Shown here: in pieces, positions 10,871 to 21,141 of the stretch | Numbering within the stretch: position 1 is the stretch's first letter | Layout: every line of letters begins with the position of its first letter | Source of the DNA: Castor canadensis | Lineage: Eukaryota > Chordata > Mammalia > Rodentia > Castoridae | Direction of reading: 5' to 3' | DNA: 64,000 nucleotides | Assembly (NCBI RefSeq): GCF_047511655.1 | Contig: NC_133396.1 | Coordinates: 128,473,490-128,537,489 of the forward strand | Program-made: the position numbers and the translations under genes | The notes under the pieces: generated by a model | Databases searched by the model: none | Told to the model about the DNA's origin: nothing | What the model saw: only the letters and a program-made list of their open reading frames with translations

Positions 10871-11094
10871 CTTTTCTATAAGACACACGAGCTTTTCTTG
10901 TATTTTCCCTGCCCCAGCCCTTGCACAAGCATTTCTCCAAGAAGTTTGGTTACTTTTATTGGAGAACAGCATTTAGAAACCAATATCTGAAAGCTAAACG
11001 TGCTCAGTGTTTCTGGTGTGCCATTGCTTCTAGGTCCTCTTAGTATACACAACTAGGAAACGTGTGTGCACTAGCCTTTGTACATACACAATTA

Positions 11095-11116
11095 TACACA
11101 CACACACACACACACA
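11095..11116 (+). repeat. (AC)n microsatellite
   Basis: Eleven or so uninterrupted AC units. Confidence 0.9.
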
Positions 11117-11479
11117 TAAAACATGAGCTCAAACTGTATCTCCAACTCTAATCCAGCCTCCCAGAGTTTATTCTAGCTTTTCCTCCTTATGTCTTTGTTT
11201 GCCAGTGGGAAATTTACCTTTTCTTGTCTATAATAGAGTTACTTACTTGTATAACTCTAGTACACATTTAAGTAGGTTCAGAATTGCAAACCCACACTTC
11301 CTGAGAAAATGACCAACTATAGTGTAGTGTGTGTGTATAGCCCTTTGTGTCTTTATCCTACAGTTTCAAGTCAAAACACTGTTTGTCAAAGTCAAGGTCA
11401 GTTCCTCCCCCCTCCCTCAGTTAGGTTACGTCACAGATTCATTTGTTACACTGTTACACTGTGGGTTCCTCTGACAGCC

Positions 11480-12170
11480 TGGCTAATTTTTTAAAATTCA
11501 CGTAAGTAAATATTCCTCTTGGTGGTGTGCAGCTCTTTCTGGATTGACAATGTATACAATCCTGTATCCACCACCACAGTACTGCCACAGGGCAGCTCCA
11601 CCATCCTGAAGATTCTGCTGTGCAGTCTCTTGGAGACAACTCTTCTCCTTTCCTTACACCTGGCAGCCTATTTCCCATTCCTATAATTTTGCTTTTTCCG
11701 GAATGTTCTATGAATGGAATTGTACACGTTTGGGTGTGTAATTGTTTAGGTCTAAGCTTTCACTTAACCCAATGCAACTAAGATTTGTCCACAATGTTGT
11801 GTGAACCAATAGTTTATTCCTGTTTACGGCTGAGTATGGATAAACTCGTGGAATACATACCTGCAATCCGTTATCCATTCATCGGGTGAAGCACACCTGG
11901 GTTATTTCTAGTTTGGAGCAATTATGGTGAAAGTGGTATACGCAGCGGTTTTTGTGTGAGCGTGAGTTTGGTGTTTGCGTGGGTCAATTCCTCATAGTGG
12001 AACATGTAAGTAAGTGTGTACATGTAAGAAAGTACCAAGTCACATCAGCAGTGACAGAGTTCCTATTGTTCTGCATCTTCACTGCTATTTGGTTGGACAT
12101 TCTTTTTGAAATGGAACTTGCCTACCCTACCCCAGCATCTTCCTTTCTTTTTGCCTGGGTTACAAGATAA
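11480..12170 (-). mobile_element. Old L1 3' end fragment
   Basis: Matches the antisense of an L1 3' end: 'tgtccacaatgttgtgtgaa', 'ttacggctgagtatggataa', 'gttatccattcatcgggtga', 'cctgggttatttctagtttg', 'tcaattcctcatagtggaac'. It lies just downstream of the LAX1 stop and may form part of that gene's 3' end region. Confidence 0.65.
11813..11818 (-). terminator. Candidate LAX1 polyadenylation signal
   Basis: AATAAA on the minus strand 639 bases past the LAX1 stop, inside an old L1 fragment. Another AATAAA lies at 11167-11172. Which one, if either, is used cannot be told from sequence alone. Confidence 0.3.
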
Positions 12171-12456
12171 TTTATACTTTTGCTTTGCAGCTGGTATGAG
12201 TGACAGTAATTATTTTAGACTAGTCATACTTTCACTGTACACCAAGTACTATCTGGTTTTCTCTTTCCTAAGAGTTCATTCAGGAAGGCAGTTTCAGCAA
12301 ACATTCTTCAGTTGGTCTGAGAGATAACAGTACCCCGCTTGAGAAGAATTCCTTTCTGGATTTCCCAAACCTTAGCTTTTCGACAATCGCTTTGCTCCCT
12401 ATTCCTCTCGGCCTCTTCTTAGCCTCACCTGTGAATCCACTGGTCTACTGGGATGC
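12171..12456 (-). other. LAX1: LAX1 3' UTR (start)
   Basis: Directly follows the stop codon and is not an evident repeat. The true 3' end is unknown; see the candidate signal at 11813. Confidence 0.5.
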
Positions 12457-13335
12457 TCAAGGGCCTTCCTTAGATTCTGTATTGGCTAAGAACTCAGCAG
12501 GATAGAGCACCCCATGTGGCGTCCCAGCAGGGTATCTTGATATTTGTTCATCAGGAGGGCACCAAGTTCCAGGCTCCTGCTCCCTGTCCCCCTCTCCTAA
12601 CTCAGCAACTAGCACATTCTCGTAGTCATTAGAGTCTTCATCCGACATTTCTTCTTCATGTGACATCTGACTGTTCTCATTCTGTATGGATGGCTGAAAG
12701 GCCATGTAATATCCTGAAGACAGGGACTTCCTCGTGACAGATGAGATTTGGGTCACTGAACCATCTGTCCTGTCCTCTGTGTTTGAAGATGTCACTTCTT
12801 CCTCAGCCTGCTGCTGGCTTCCATTGGGATTTGCTGGTGGGATATTTTCATAATCTCTGCAGCCCTGAAAAGCCACCCTGGGCTGTTCCTCCTGGATGTC
12901 CCCAAGTTCCAAACCAGTCACATTGATGTAGTCATTTGAGGTCTGAGGAGAATCCTCCTCATCACTGAGTGGATCACTGCCCTGTGTTCCTGGGACCCAA
13001 AAACTAGTGCAGTCACTGGCATCCTCACAGACTGCAGGCCTTTCCTCAGTAAGCTCCCGGGCTCTTGGAAGAACAAAGAGATTTTTGGGTGGGCCGTTGG
13101 TAGAATTTAGAGTCTCGGCAAGGCCTTCCACTGTGGGGACATTGACATAATCATTTGACTCCACTGAAGAAATGCTTGAGCTGTCCCTGGAAGTGCTGCC
13201 ACTGATGTAATGTGCTGAGGGAGCAAGGTGCCCACCCATCTGGGGCACTGTAGCATTGTCATAGATGCCCACTGTGTACCCCACAGTGTGGATATGGGCT
13301 CGATGCCTCTGGCTGGTGTCATCTGCTTGGGAAAG
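12457..13335 (-). CDS. LAX1: LAX1 coding exon 5 (phosphotyrosine tail)
   Basis: Encodes residues 130-421 and the stop. Carries I-Y-D-N, D-Y-V-N, D-Y-I-N and two D-Y-E-N motifs: Y-x-N is the Grb2/Gads SH2 consensus, and each of the D-Y motifs sits in an acidic Asn/Ser-rich setting suited to Src/Syk-family kinases. The open frame runs upstream to 13479, but that part is intronic: the acceptor CACAG|CTTTCC at 13336-13337 joins exon 4 in frame. After the last D-Y-E-N-V there are about 50 more residues, ending E-S-K-E-G-P. Confidence 0.95.
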   Translation of the reverse strand, partial: LSQADDTSQRHRAHIHTVGYTVGIYDNATVPQMGGHLAPSAHYISGSTSRDSSSISSVESNDYVNVPTVEGLAETLNSTNGPPKNLFVLPRARELTEERPAVCEDASDCTSFWVPGTQGSDPLSDEEDSPQTSNDYINVTGLELGDIQEEQPRVAFQGCRDYENIPPANPNGSQQQAEEEVTSSNTEDRTDGSVTQISSVTRKSLSSGYYMAFQPSIQNENSQMSHEEEMSDEDSNDYENVLVAELGEGDREQEPGTWCPPDEQISRYPAGTPHGVLYPAEFLANTESKEGP

Positions 13336-16300
13336 CTGTGAGGAAGAAGAGAAAGTGATAGGATGGAAGAAGAAATAGGGGCAGAGCCTTTCTTCTTCCC
13401 TGCTCTGTACTGCTATCATAGATGCTTCATCCAGTCCTTCTCCTTGAAGCAAAACTCTACCACTTAAGCCACATCCCAAAACCCTGGAGCAAAGCTGTAA
13501 ATGAAGGGCTCAGATCTCAAGGCTCTGGATACCAGGTAGGTATAAGTGGCTGACAGAAGTGGGCTGAGTTCAACAAAAACAATCACAGAAACATGATAGC
13601 AAGTTGCAAGTAGGTTGTAGCCACAGGGTGGGGGTTTACTGGGAGTGGGAGAGAAGTATAATACACTGGAGAGAGCACATCGAGAGGTACATAGCACAGT
13701 GCAAAAGACAGAGGTTCGAGTCAGACTGAAGATGCAAATCCCAGCCTTAACACTTTGCACTGAGGGAGTCTGAGTGTTACATCTAATCTCTCTGTGTCTC
13801 CACTTCCTGCTTTACAAAATGAAGATTATTGTGATGTCTACCACATAAGGTTGCAAGGGGCAAATGAACTGCTACATAGGAAGTGTTTAGAAAACACTAA
13901 AAAATACTTGCTGTTATTATTAAACTGACAACTGAGACATACACTCAGCTAATGATTGCTTGTTAGGGATGCTGGTCTAATGTTTCCAGAATTTCTGAGT
14001 TTTCAAGAAAAACTGAGCACCTGGACTTTCAACGTGAAATGTCATCAATTTTAAAAAAGTTGGGAACTGACTGAGAGTGTTCTTTGAACACTTTAGTGCA
14101 AACTTAACATGTTTATTGGCTTAGACAGTTTGGGACCTGAGCTCTAAATGCAAAATCCCCAGAGGGACCATTCCAGCCCTGAAACTAGCTTTGGTACTGG
14201 AGTTTCCTCCCCTAGGCCCTTCCTCAGCTACTCGGGTTTGCTACTCCAGGAAGTCTTACTGGCAGGAGCACAGCCCAACAATTGGGAGGAGGAGGAGCAG
14301 GAAGTTAAGGTCGGAAGTGATGTAGCTGCCTGGTAATTGAACCTGAACCTCTGGGTAACAAGAGGCTGAGTAACAACGGCATTTCCATTTCTGGTAATGT
14401 CACCCTTTGCCAAGGATGACTAGAAAGCCAGAGGGACTGACAAACAGTGTGTCTATGAAAACCATTACCCTGATCTTCAGGGTTGTCCCTCTACTGTCCC
14501 TGGTGCCTCTGCCCCAAGCTGTGGTTGGACGTCTCCTTGGGAGATGCCTTCAGAGTCAGATCATGAGCACACAGAATTATTGCTGTTCGTTGTAACCTTT
14601 CTCTTGTGACCTCAGGGGTTTTCGAACCCCCTCCCCCCATTATGGTTTGAATGAATCTCCCAAAATTCATGTGTTGGAATTTTAATCCCCTTGCAATAGT
14701 ATTGAGTGAGACATTTAGGAGGAGATTAAAGCTGTTATTGCAGGAGTGGGATCCTGATAAAAGGATGAGTTCAGTCCCCTCCTCTCTCTGGCTCTCTTGC
14801 CATGTGATGTATTTTGCCAAGTTTTAACGCAGTAAGAAGACCCTCATCAGATGCAGCCCCCTTGAGCTTGAACTTCCCAGCCTCCAGAATGCTGAGTCAA
14901 ATAAATATCTGTTCATTACAATTACCCAAAATTGACTAAGACACCCTGATTCAATCACACACTTTCTACGCCAGTTTGGGTTGCTGAATGACTCATGGAA
15001 ATCTCTGCTATTGAGGAAAACTGAGAACACAGGCCCTACAAGTAATTTCCAAAGCCAAATTTTAAGTGTGTTTTGAGCACCAACAGCGTTACTGGAATAT
15101 TTGTGCACCCTCCTGAAGGGATTACTTTGAAGGGAACAACACATTTAGATAAGCACTTAACCCATCTTTTTGAAAACAATCAATTTCAGTTCTAACATCA
15201 TGTACTTGAATACCTGTTCCTTTCTTAACACCCCAAGCACTTGCTCTTGTCTTTCTTGATTTTTCTTAATCTAAATTAGATTCTTAATTTTTCTCTTTGG
15301 GCAGTAGGAAGGTCCAATTTATTAATAGGACCACAGGACATATGCTAAAGGACACATTGTTTATCAGCTGTGAAACCAGATCTGAGACTTAGAACTCATT
15401 CCCCTCAGTTCTCCTGCCAGAGACCTGATCTTTTCACTTGACTCTTACCGCACGCTCAGGGTTGTCAGAATTTCTGGAGAGGAGGCTCTCAGTACTGAAA
15501 GCACGGCTACTCCTTGACTGATGACTCCCTGGAAGGACAGAAAATGAAAATGGTTATCCAGTCTCGGAGTGCTTCAGCCTGAACAAGCCTGTATGGTGGG
15601 TGAACTGGGTTTGCATGGTGCCTGGAATTTCTAGCCTAGGGCCTGGTGTTCTGTGGTGGTGGTGGGGGTCAGAGCTACATGGGTGATGTGCTCTGAGATC
15701 TAGAAGACTCCTCAGAAACTTCTGTGGAGGACTCCCCTGTCCCTTGCATGTAATACTGGCATCATGGTCTTCTCATTCATGTCTTCCCCATGCTTGGACA
15801 TACTTAGCTTTCCTCTGCTGTCTTAGCAACAAGAAAAACCAAAACCCAAGCCCAATAGCCCTCTGCTCCCTTTCAAAGCTCTCCAGGTTTCCACTGGAGG
15901 TGCAGTGACGGCCTATCCACCTCATTCCCCTCAGCACTGTCGGTGGGGAAGAACAGTCTGGAAGCTTAGAGAAAGTTGCTCTCAGCTGTGAGAGGTGCAT
16001 TCTGGCAGCAGAAGTTCAGAGCATCAGGACTCCGTGTATTAGGAGAAACCTACCCATCTCTTCTTGCTGCCGAGGCAAAAGGTCATAAATGTTTTTGGCC
16101 CGTTGTCTGGGTCGAGGCAGAGTCAGCGAAGGCATGACATTAACTTGGAGGTAAGGAACTTGCCCTGGAAGGCAATGAGAGAGATGGTAGTCATGATTGA
16201 TGGGGGTCAGTGCACAGAATGTGGGGAGTTTTGGGGGCAAGAAACAGTCCCCATCCTTATCATAAAAATACATATTTTCAGACTTGAGATAGAAGAATAG

Positions 16301-19300
16301 GGGACACGGCGGTGTGGGGGTGCAGAAGCAGGAAGAGGAAACTGGGAACAGGGGCACTAGGGCCCTATCTTCCCAGTGGCACTGCAGCCAGACCTTGGGA
16401 CCAGTGGATCAGGTAAAGACAGAGCAAGAGGACCCTCCAGTATAATAGTTTGTCATTGGAAAATGAATGGGCTTCAAATGCCAGGCTGGAGGATTGAGCC
16501 TACTATGAGACATAGCTCAACATGGGACAAACAAGGGACTCACGCTTTTTCCGTTTATTCCAGTTCCACAGGATGCAAAAGGCTGTGACGAGCAGGAGGA
16601 CAGCCAGGAGTCCGGCAAAACCAGAGAAGACACTGCTGCTCTGGTCTTTGTTTCTAGGAGGAAAATCAAGTGCCTTGACCCAGGTGGCCATAAGATGGGA
16701 GGGGAAGGGATTGGAGAAGACCTTTAGGAGTTAGAGCCCAGGGATTTGGAATGGGAGTCCCATGAAGGAAGCTAGGTGGAATGGGCCAAGTGGTGAAAGA
16801 GAGAGTCATCTTTGCAGTTGACTTCATGGAAGGGAGGGACTTGCATGAGGGAGAAAGGTAATCTCTCTTTTGAGTATCTATCAGGTGCTGGGGGTTTGCA
16901 TGTGGAATTTATTGAATCTCCACAATAATCCTATCTTGTTGGATTAGTAGAGTGGCTAACGTGGTAAAGCGTCTACCTAGCAAATATGAGACCCTAAAGT
17001 TCAAACCTCAGTACCACCAAAAAAAAAAAAAAAGAAATAATAATAACAATAATCCTATCTCACTTTGTGGCCAAGGAGCCCAAGATTTAGACTCAGAAAT
17101 GTAAAGTTAAGATTACACAGGCAGGAAGGTGCAGAGATGGGATGTGAGTCTAGGTCTCTTTGGGCCCAGAGAGCCTTCTCCTCCTGTTGTACCACGCTGT
17201 CCTCCAAACTTGCCAAGTCAAATCCATCTGGCCCTGCCTCCCCTCTTTACTCTCCTGGGCTTCCTGGCTTGCTTGGAGGAAAGAATTACTCAGCTTACCA
17301 TTAGGGAGTGGCTCGGTGACAGAGTCCAGCTTGCATGGACTTGAATAACCTCCAGCTTGTGGAGCTGGTCTCCAAGCAACACTCAATTGTTGTGTGGAAT
17401 TTAACCAATGCAAGCTCTGAGCCACCTTGCAATTCCCTGGCAGGGCTGGAGTTACTGCTCTGCTTGGGTGTTGAAATGCACTGAGATGATTGCAACCCAA
17501 AGGCAGCTATGCCTACTAGAACAGGAAGCAGCCAATGGAATTACAGCAGGAATTAGGAATCAGTCACTGGCCGGCCATTCCAAAATATTAGAGACCAGGT
17601 TACCTACCAGGAAAGGTTTTTGTCCTCCTTAGTTCTAGGCTTATTAATCCAATTTTTCTTTTCTTTTTTGGTGGGACTGGGATTTGAACTCAATTTCATG
17701 CTTGCAAAGCAGTTGCTTGAGTCACACTTCCAGTCCATTTTGCTCTGGTTATTTTGGAGACAGGGTCTCACGAACTACTTGCCCAGGTTGCCCTCGAACC
17801 TTGATCCTCCCGATCTCAGTCTCCCAAGTAGCTGGGATTACAGGGGTGAATCACCAGTGCCCAGATGGAAGTTCTTTAAAAAAATTAAAAAATATTGCCA
17901 GGTGCAGTGGCACAAGCCTATAACCTCATCCACTGGGGAAGTTGAGGCAAAAGGATCACAAGTGGGCTGGGGACATGGCTCATGTGGTAGAGTGCCTGCC
18001 TAGCAAGCTTGAGGCCCTGAGTTCCTGAGTTCAAAACCCCAGTACCAGCAAAAAAAAAGGATCACAAGTTTGAGGCCAGTCTGGGCAGCTTAGTGAATTT
18101 CTGTCTCAAAATAAAATTTAAAACATGCCTGGGGATGTAGTTCAGCAGTAAAGTATATGCTTAGCATGAATGAGGTCCTGGATTCAATCCCCAGTACAGT
18201 AAAATAAAACAAAAATAGAGCTAGCATGTGATCCATTAACCCCAGTAGTGGGTATTTATTCCAAGTAAATGAAATCAGTATGTTCACACTCCCATGTTTA
18301 TTGAGAGAGCTCTACAATACTGCCACGTTCATGGCAGCTTTATTCATAAAAACTAAGTGTCCAGCAGATGAATGGATAAAGAAAATATGGCATATATACA
18401 TAGTGAATACTATTCAGCCTTAGAAAGGAAGAAAATCTTGTCACTTGTGACAACATGTGAAATAAGAGAAATAAGCCAAGCGCAGAAAAACAAATACCAC
18501 ATTACCTCTCTTACACGGAATCTAAAAAAAAGTTGTACTAATAGAAATAGAGTAGGGGCTGGCGGAGTGGCTCAAGTGGTAGAGTGTCTGCCTAATAAGC
18601 ACAGTTCAACCCCCAGTACCACAAAAAAAAAAAAAAAAGTAGAGAGTAGAATGGTGTTTACCAGAGGCTGTGTGGGAGGGATTGCAGAGATATTGATCAA
18701 AGAATAAAAAATTTCAGTTAGAAGGTCTAGTTTAGCCAGGCACTGATGGCTCACACCTGTAATCCTAGCTACTTGGGAGGCTGAGATTTAGAGGATAGTG
18801 GTTTGAGGCCACCCCAGGCAAATAGTCCATGAGACCCCCATCTCCAAAATAACCAGAGCAAAATGGACTAGAGGTGTGGCTCAAGGGATAGGGTGCCTGC
18901 TTTGCAAGCACAAAGCTCTGAGTTCAAACCCTAGTCCCACCAAAAATCAAAACAAAGCAAAACAAAAAACCCCCAAAACCAGAATGAATAGTTCATGAGC
19001 TCTATTACATAACACAGTATTGTTGAGAACAATGTTTTAAATATTATCATCACAAACATACTCACACACACAAATAGTTCGTGAAGCAATGCATATGTTA
19101 CTTTGCTCAATTTTAGCCATTCTATAATGTATGCATACTTCAAAATGTGTTGTATACAATAAATATACACAATTTTTCCTTAGCAATTACAAAGTAAAAA
19201 ATAAATTTTAAAAAAGAATTAGTTCTGGGGAACAGGTCAGCCTCCTGACAATCTTCATGGATTCACTCCTTATCGATGTTCATGTTTATCTACAAGTGAC

Positions 19301-19953
19301 ATGTTTGCTCTGGTAATAACATTTACTTCCCCAAATTACAGCAATTTAAAAATTTATTATCATTGGGTTCTATTTTTATCATAGCACTGAAATTTATATC
19401 TGCTATTGTTGTTAAAATTTCAGCTCCCCATGGACTTTTTATTTTTGTTTGTATGAGACTGAAAGCATTAGTGGTAAACTTACATCTGTGATTAGTTCCA
19501 TGAGATTTTATGTTTTAAAGATATATCCTTATTACATTATAATTTCCATTCATGGCAAGGTTTTAGGATCTAAATACAGATTCTTGGGAAATGGGGCCTT
19601 TTGTTTTTATCATGGTGGAACCCAAGATGGATTCTTGGGGACAGAGATCAGAGTCTCTGAGAGGAAGGAAATCTAACCAGCAGTTTTCCTCACCCCCCAG
19701 CACCTCCTTTCTTTCCTCCTGGCAACCCTGAACAGTGCCTCTGAGCCTAGAGTTTGAACCTGAGTCTGGCTGGGTGGGGTAGTAGTACTGTCGAGTTAGA
19801 AGCTCCTTGGACTGAGTCAGGGCCTTCTGTTCAAATCAGGGAAAGTCCACCACCCCAAATCACTCACCCTTCTAGGCTGCCGAGGGTCACCCGCAGTGTG
19901 CCAGGCTCCGAAGTCCTCCTTGTGATCGCTGAAAGGGTGGGGGAGGCATCCAT
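12457..19953 (-). CDS. LAX1: Lymphocyte transmembrane adaptor 1 (complete, five coding exons)
   Basis: Joining exons 19953-19868, 16653-16544, 16164-16054, 15528-15449 and 13335-12457 gives one frame of 421 codons plus stop, with GT-AG borders and matching phases throughout. LAX1 is a plasma-membrane adaptor of B and T cells. After tyrosine phosphorylation it binds Grb2-type adaptors and PI3K p85 and restrains antigen-receptor signalling. Seen here: a short extracellular N-terminus (about 1-36), one membrane segment (about 37-58) followed by a basic stop-transfer run, and a long acidic tail with five Y-x-N motifs at about Y154, Y192, Y265, Y291 and Y367. There is no CxxC palmitoylation pair after the membrane span, in line with a non-raft adaptor. 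It is about 23 residues longer than human LAX1 (398, from memory). It lies downstream of ATP2B4 on the same strand, as in human. Confidence 0.96.
13680..13925 (+). mobile_element. MIR SINE (old)
   Basis: Contains the MIR core and tail pattern: 'gaggttcgagtcagactgaa', 'ctctctgtgtctccacttcc', 'tttacaaaatgaagattatt'. Confidence 0.7.
14636..14960 (+). mobile_element. ERVL-MaLR LTR (MST/MLT1-like)
   Basis: Begins 'attatggtttgaatgaatct', continues 'aaaattcatgtgttggaatt', and ends with 'cccagcctccagaatgctga' plus an AAATAAAT signal, the usual MaLR LTR order. Confidence 0.7.
15449..15528 (-). CDS. LAX1: LAX1 coding exon 4
   Basis: Eighty bases encoding S-H-Q-S-R-S-S-R-A-F-S-T-E-S-L-L-S-R-N-S and on to P-E-R-A, a serine-rich stretch clearly alignable with the human protein. 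Acceptor CCAG|GG, donor GCG|GTAAGA. Confidence 0.94.
16054..16164 (-). CDS. LAX1: LAX1 coding exon 3 (juxtamembrane cytoplasmic)
   Basis: Encodes Q-V-P-Y-L-Q-V through R-Q-R-A-K-N-I-Y-D-L-L to E-E-M, a strongly conserved juxtamembrane block of the family. The acceptor is CCAG|GG and the donor G|GTAGGT. Confidence 0.94.
16544..16653 (-). CDS. LAX1: LAX1 coding exon 2 (transmembrane segment)
   Basis: Encodes N-K-D-Q, then the hydrophobic span from FSGFAGLL to CILWNW and the basic run N-K-R-K-K-R. The span is single and has no charged residue. The acceptor is CTAG|A, the donor C|GTGAGT, and the phases (2 in, 1 out) fit both neighbours. Confidence 0.95.
16865..17190 (-). mobile_element. MIR SINE split by an ID SINE
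   Basis: Antisense MIR: 'tgagtatctatcaggtgctg' before the insertion, and 'ggccaaggagcccaagattt', 'aaagttaagattacacaggc' after it. The ID insertion occupies 16937-17045. Confidence 0.6.
16937..17045 (+). mobile_element. ID-like SINE with 15-nt target duplication
   Basis: Sense tRNA-like unit with a 15-A tail running into AAT-rich sequence. It is flanked by identical copies of ACAATAATCCTATCT at 16922-16936 and 17046-17060, proving retrotransposition into the older MIR. Confidence 0.92.
17665..17866 (-). mobile_element. B1/ID dimeric SINE
   Basis: Antisense dimer; its ID-like half has lost part of the middle. Confidence 0.85.
17896..18120 (+). mobile_element. B1/Alu-like SINE interrupted by an ID SINE
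   Basis: The sense 7SL-derived unit starts 'ccaggtgcagtggcacaagc' and resumes after the insertion with 'gtttgaggccagtctgggca' and 'ctgtctcaaaataaaa'. Confidence 0.85.
17964..18054 (+). mobile_element. ID-like SINE nested in B1-like SINE
   Basis: tRNA-like unit flanked by identical AAAAGGATCACAAGT copies at 17949-17963 and 18055-18069, so the target duplication is 15 nt (the exact edge is uncertain because of the A tail). Confidence 0.92.
18125..18212 (+). mobile_element. ID-like SINE, older type
   Basis: Reads 'ctggggatgtagttcagcag', 'tatgcttagcatgaatgagg', 'ttcaatccccagtacag', closer to the general rodent ID form than the other copies. Confidence 0.8.
18217..18730 (+). mobile_element. L1 3' end fragment with SINE insertion
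   Basis: Blocks 'gggtatttattccaagtaaa', 'ctcccatgtttattgagaga', 'gaatggataaagaaaatatg', 'gaatactattcagccttaga' and 'gaatggtgtttaccagaggc' match the sense strand of an old L1. The ID SINE at 18555-18640 interrupts it. Confidence 0.75.
18555..18640 (+). mobile_element. ID-like SINE inside L1
   Basis: Sense tRNA-like unit with a 17-A tail. The surrounding L1 resumes at the tail, and flanking AGTAG-type sequence suggests a short target duplication. Confidence 0.85.
18733..18960 (+). mobile_element. B1/ID dimeric SINE
   Basis: Full sense dimer from 'gccaggcactgatggctcac' to 'gttcaaaccctagtcccacc' and an A/C-rich tail. Confidence 0.9.
19868..19953 (-). CDS. LAX1: LAX1 coding exon 1 (start, extracellular segment)
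   Basis: Encodes residues 1-28 and two bases of codon 29, beginning M-D-A-S-P-T-L-S, which aligns with the human start M-D-G-V-T-P-T-L-S. A second in-frame ATG lies immediately upstream (19954-19956). I chose the downstream one because it matches human and has a better start context (A at -3, G at +4). An in-frame TGA at 19990-19992 closes the frame upstream. The donor is G|GTGAGT at 19867. Confidence 0.92.
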
Positions 19954-20934
19954 CATCGTATGGAAACCTTGGAGGTGCTCGCTCTGGCTTCAGCATCCAA
20001 GCCTTCATTCGATCGCAATCAGCTAGACGGCATGTCTGCCACTTTCCTAGGCTCTTCCTATGCTGCTGACTCTCAGGAGAAAAGGCAAATTGGTTTGCGT
20101 TTTGCATAAAACATTTTTTAAAATAGATGATGTAAGAATGACAGAAATCCTCCTAATCTTCATGTCTTCCAAACACTCCGAATGTACCACTTTTTACTTA
20201 CAAAATTTATTCCTCTTAAATCTTTATTTACCAAAGGCTATGACAAGAAAAAACCAACCAACCAACCATCTTTACCTAAAGCTTCTAAGCTTTCCTTCTA
20301 AAACTTTCTTTCTCCCAACAAACTCCCTACCTTGTGTCTTCCCCTGAAAGACCAGGCTGAGTCGACTCAAGGATGAAAAGCAACAGGTTTGGTTCCCCCT
20401 GAGGTGGCTGTAATGCCCACTGAACTCTCATCCGGGTGCTGGCTCTCCCAACGTGAGGTGACTCGGGGACGATCTCTGGTCTCTGTCTTCTGGTGGAAAC
20501 ATGAGGGGTACAGAGGGAGAAACTGCCAAGAGGCTCTGTGAGAAACTCTGCTTCCTCCAACCCCCAGAGCAGAACAAAAACAGCAAACCACTTTGGCAGA
20601 ATGGAAACACAGAGTCAGTGACAGGAAGCACCACCGCCACTGTGCTACTGAAGCATGGGGCACAGGAAACACTACCCAGATCTTCATAGACAGAAGAAAA
20701 CCTAAACTTCAGTCCTGGCTCCCTGGACTTGCCAGGTGCTGTGGTCAGTGGCACATGTGATTTGAGTGGGGTACGGAGTGGGGGATTTGACTGTTCCCTC
20801 AGAGTTTCCAAGACATTTAGAGTTTTATTGGCTTCCAGGATCAAAGTGGTTTTTAGGTCTAAAGAGCACTAAAAGTGCAGATCTCTGTGGGTGGAGGGCT
20901 TGGGGGTGGGTGGGGGGTTAATTTATTTATTGTA
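19954..20934 (-). promoter_or_regulatory. LAX1: LAX1 5' UTR and probable promoter region
   Basis: Lies immediately upstream of the LAX1 start and is free of recognised repeats, unlike its surroundings. No clear TATA box is seen. GGAA cores in ETS-like settings occur near 20621 and 20659, of the kind common in lymphoid promoters, but such short matches are weak evidence. The transcription start cannot be placed. Confidence 0.4.
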
Positions 20935-20935
20935 A

Positions 20936-21137
20936 TTGTGGTACTGGGGTTTGAACACAGGACTTTGCCTTGTTAGGCAAGTGTTCTACCACTTGAGCCA
21001 CACCCCCAGCCTTTTTTTCTTTTTTTTTTTAGGATCTTGTGTTTTTGCCAATGGCTGACCTCATCACAGACCTCAATTCTCCTACCCTTACCTCCCACAG
21101 AGCTGGGATTTAAGGGAGCCACTACCATGCCTGGCCT
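20936..21137 (-). mobile_element. B1/ID dimeric SINE, diverged
   Basis: Antisense ID-like half at 20936-21012, then a degraded B1-like half ending 'accatgcctggcctggg'. Confidence 0.75.
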
Positions 21138-21141
21138 GGGG

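Larger units (their letters stand above)
13336..15448 (-). other. LAX1: LAX1 intron 4
   Basis: Phase-0 intron holding a MIR (about 13680-13925) and a MaLR LTR (14636-14960). The rest shows nothing that I recognise. Confidence 0.85.
16654..19867 (-). other. LAX1: LAX1 intron 1
   Basis: Phase-2 intron of 3.2 kb, rich in repeats: a MIR split by an ID SINE, dimer SINEs, a B1-like element with an ID insertion, an L1 fragment with an ID insertion, and another dimer. From about 18960 to 19867 I see nothing recognisable. Confidence 0.85.

Noticed and set aside
13336-13479. Upstream extension of the 340-codon LAX1 open frame to an ATG at 13479
   Set aside because: It crosses a good acceptor (13336-13337) and does not align with LAX1; exon 4 joins exon 5 in frame at 13335.
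20428-20844. 138-codon minus-strand open frame upstream of LAX1
   Set aside because: No similarity recognised and overlaps other open frames of like length. It could be part of a LAX1 5' UTR exon but not a supported protein.
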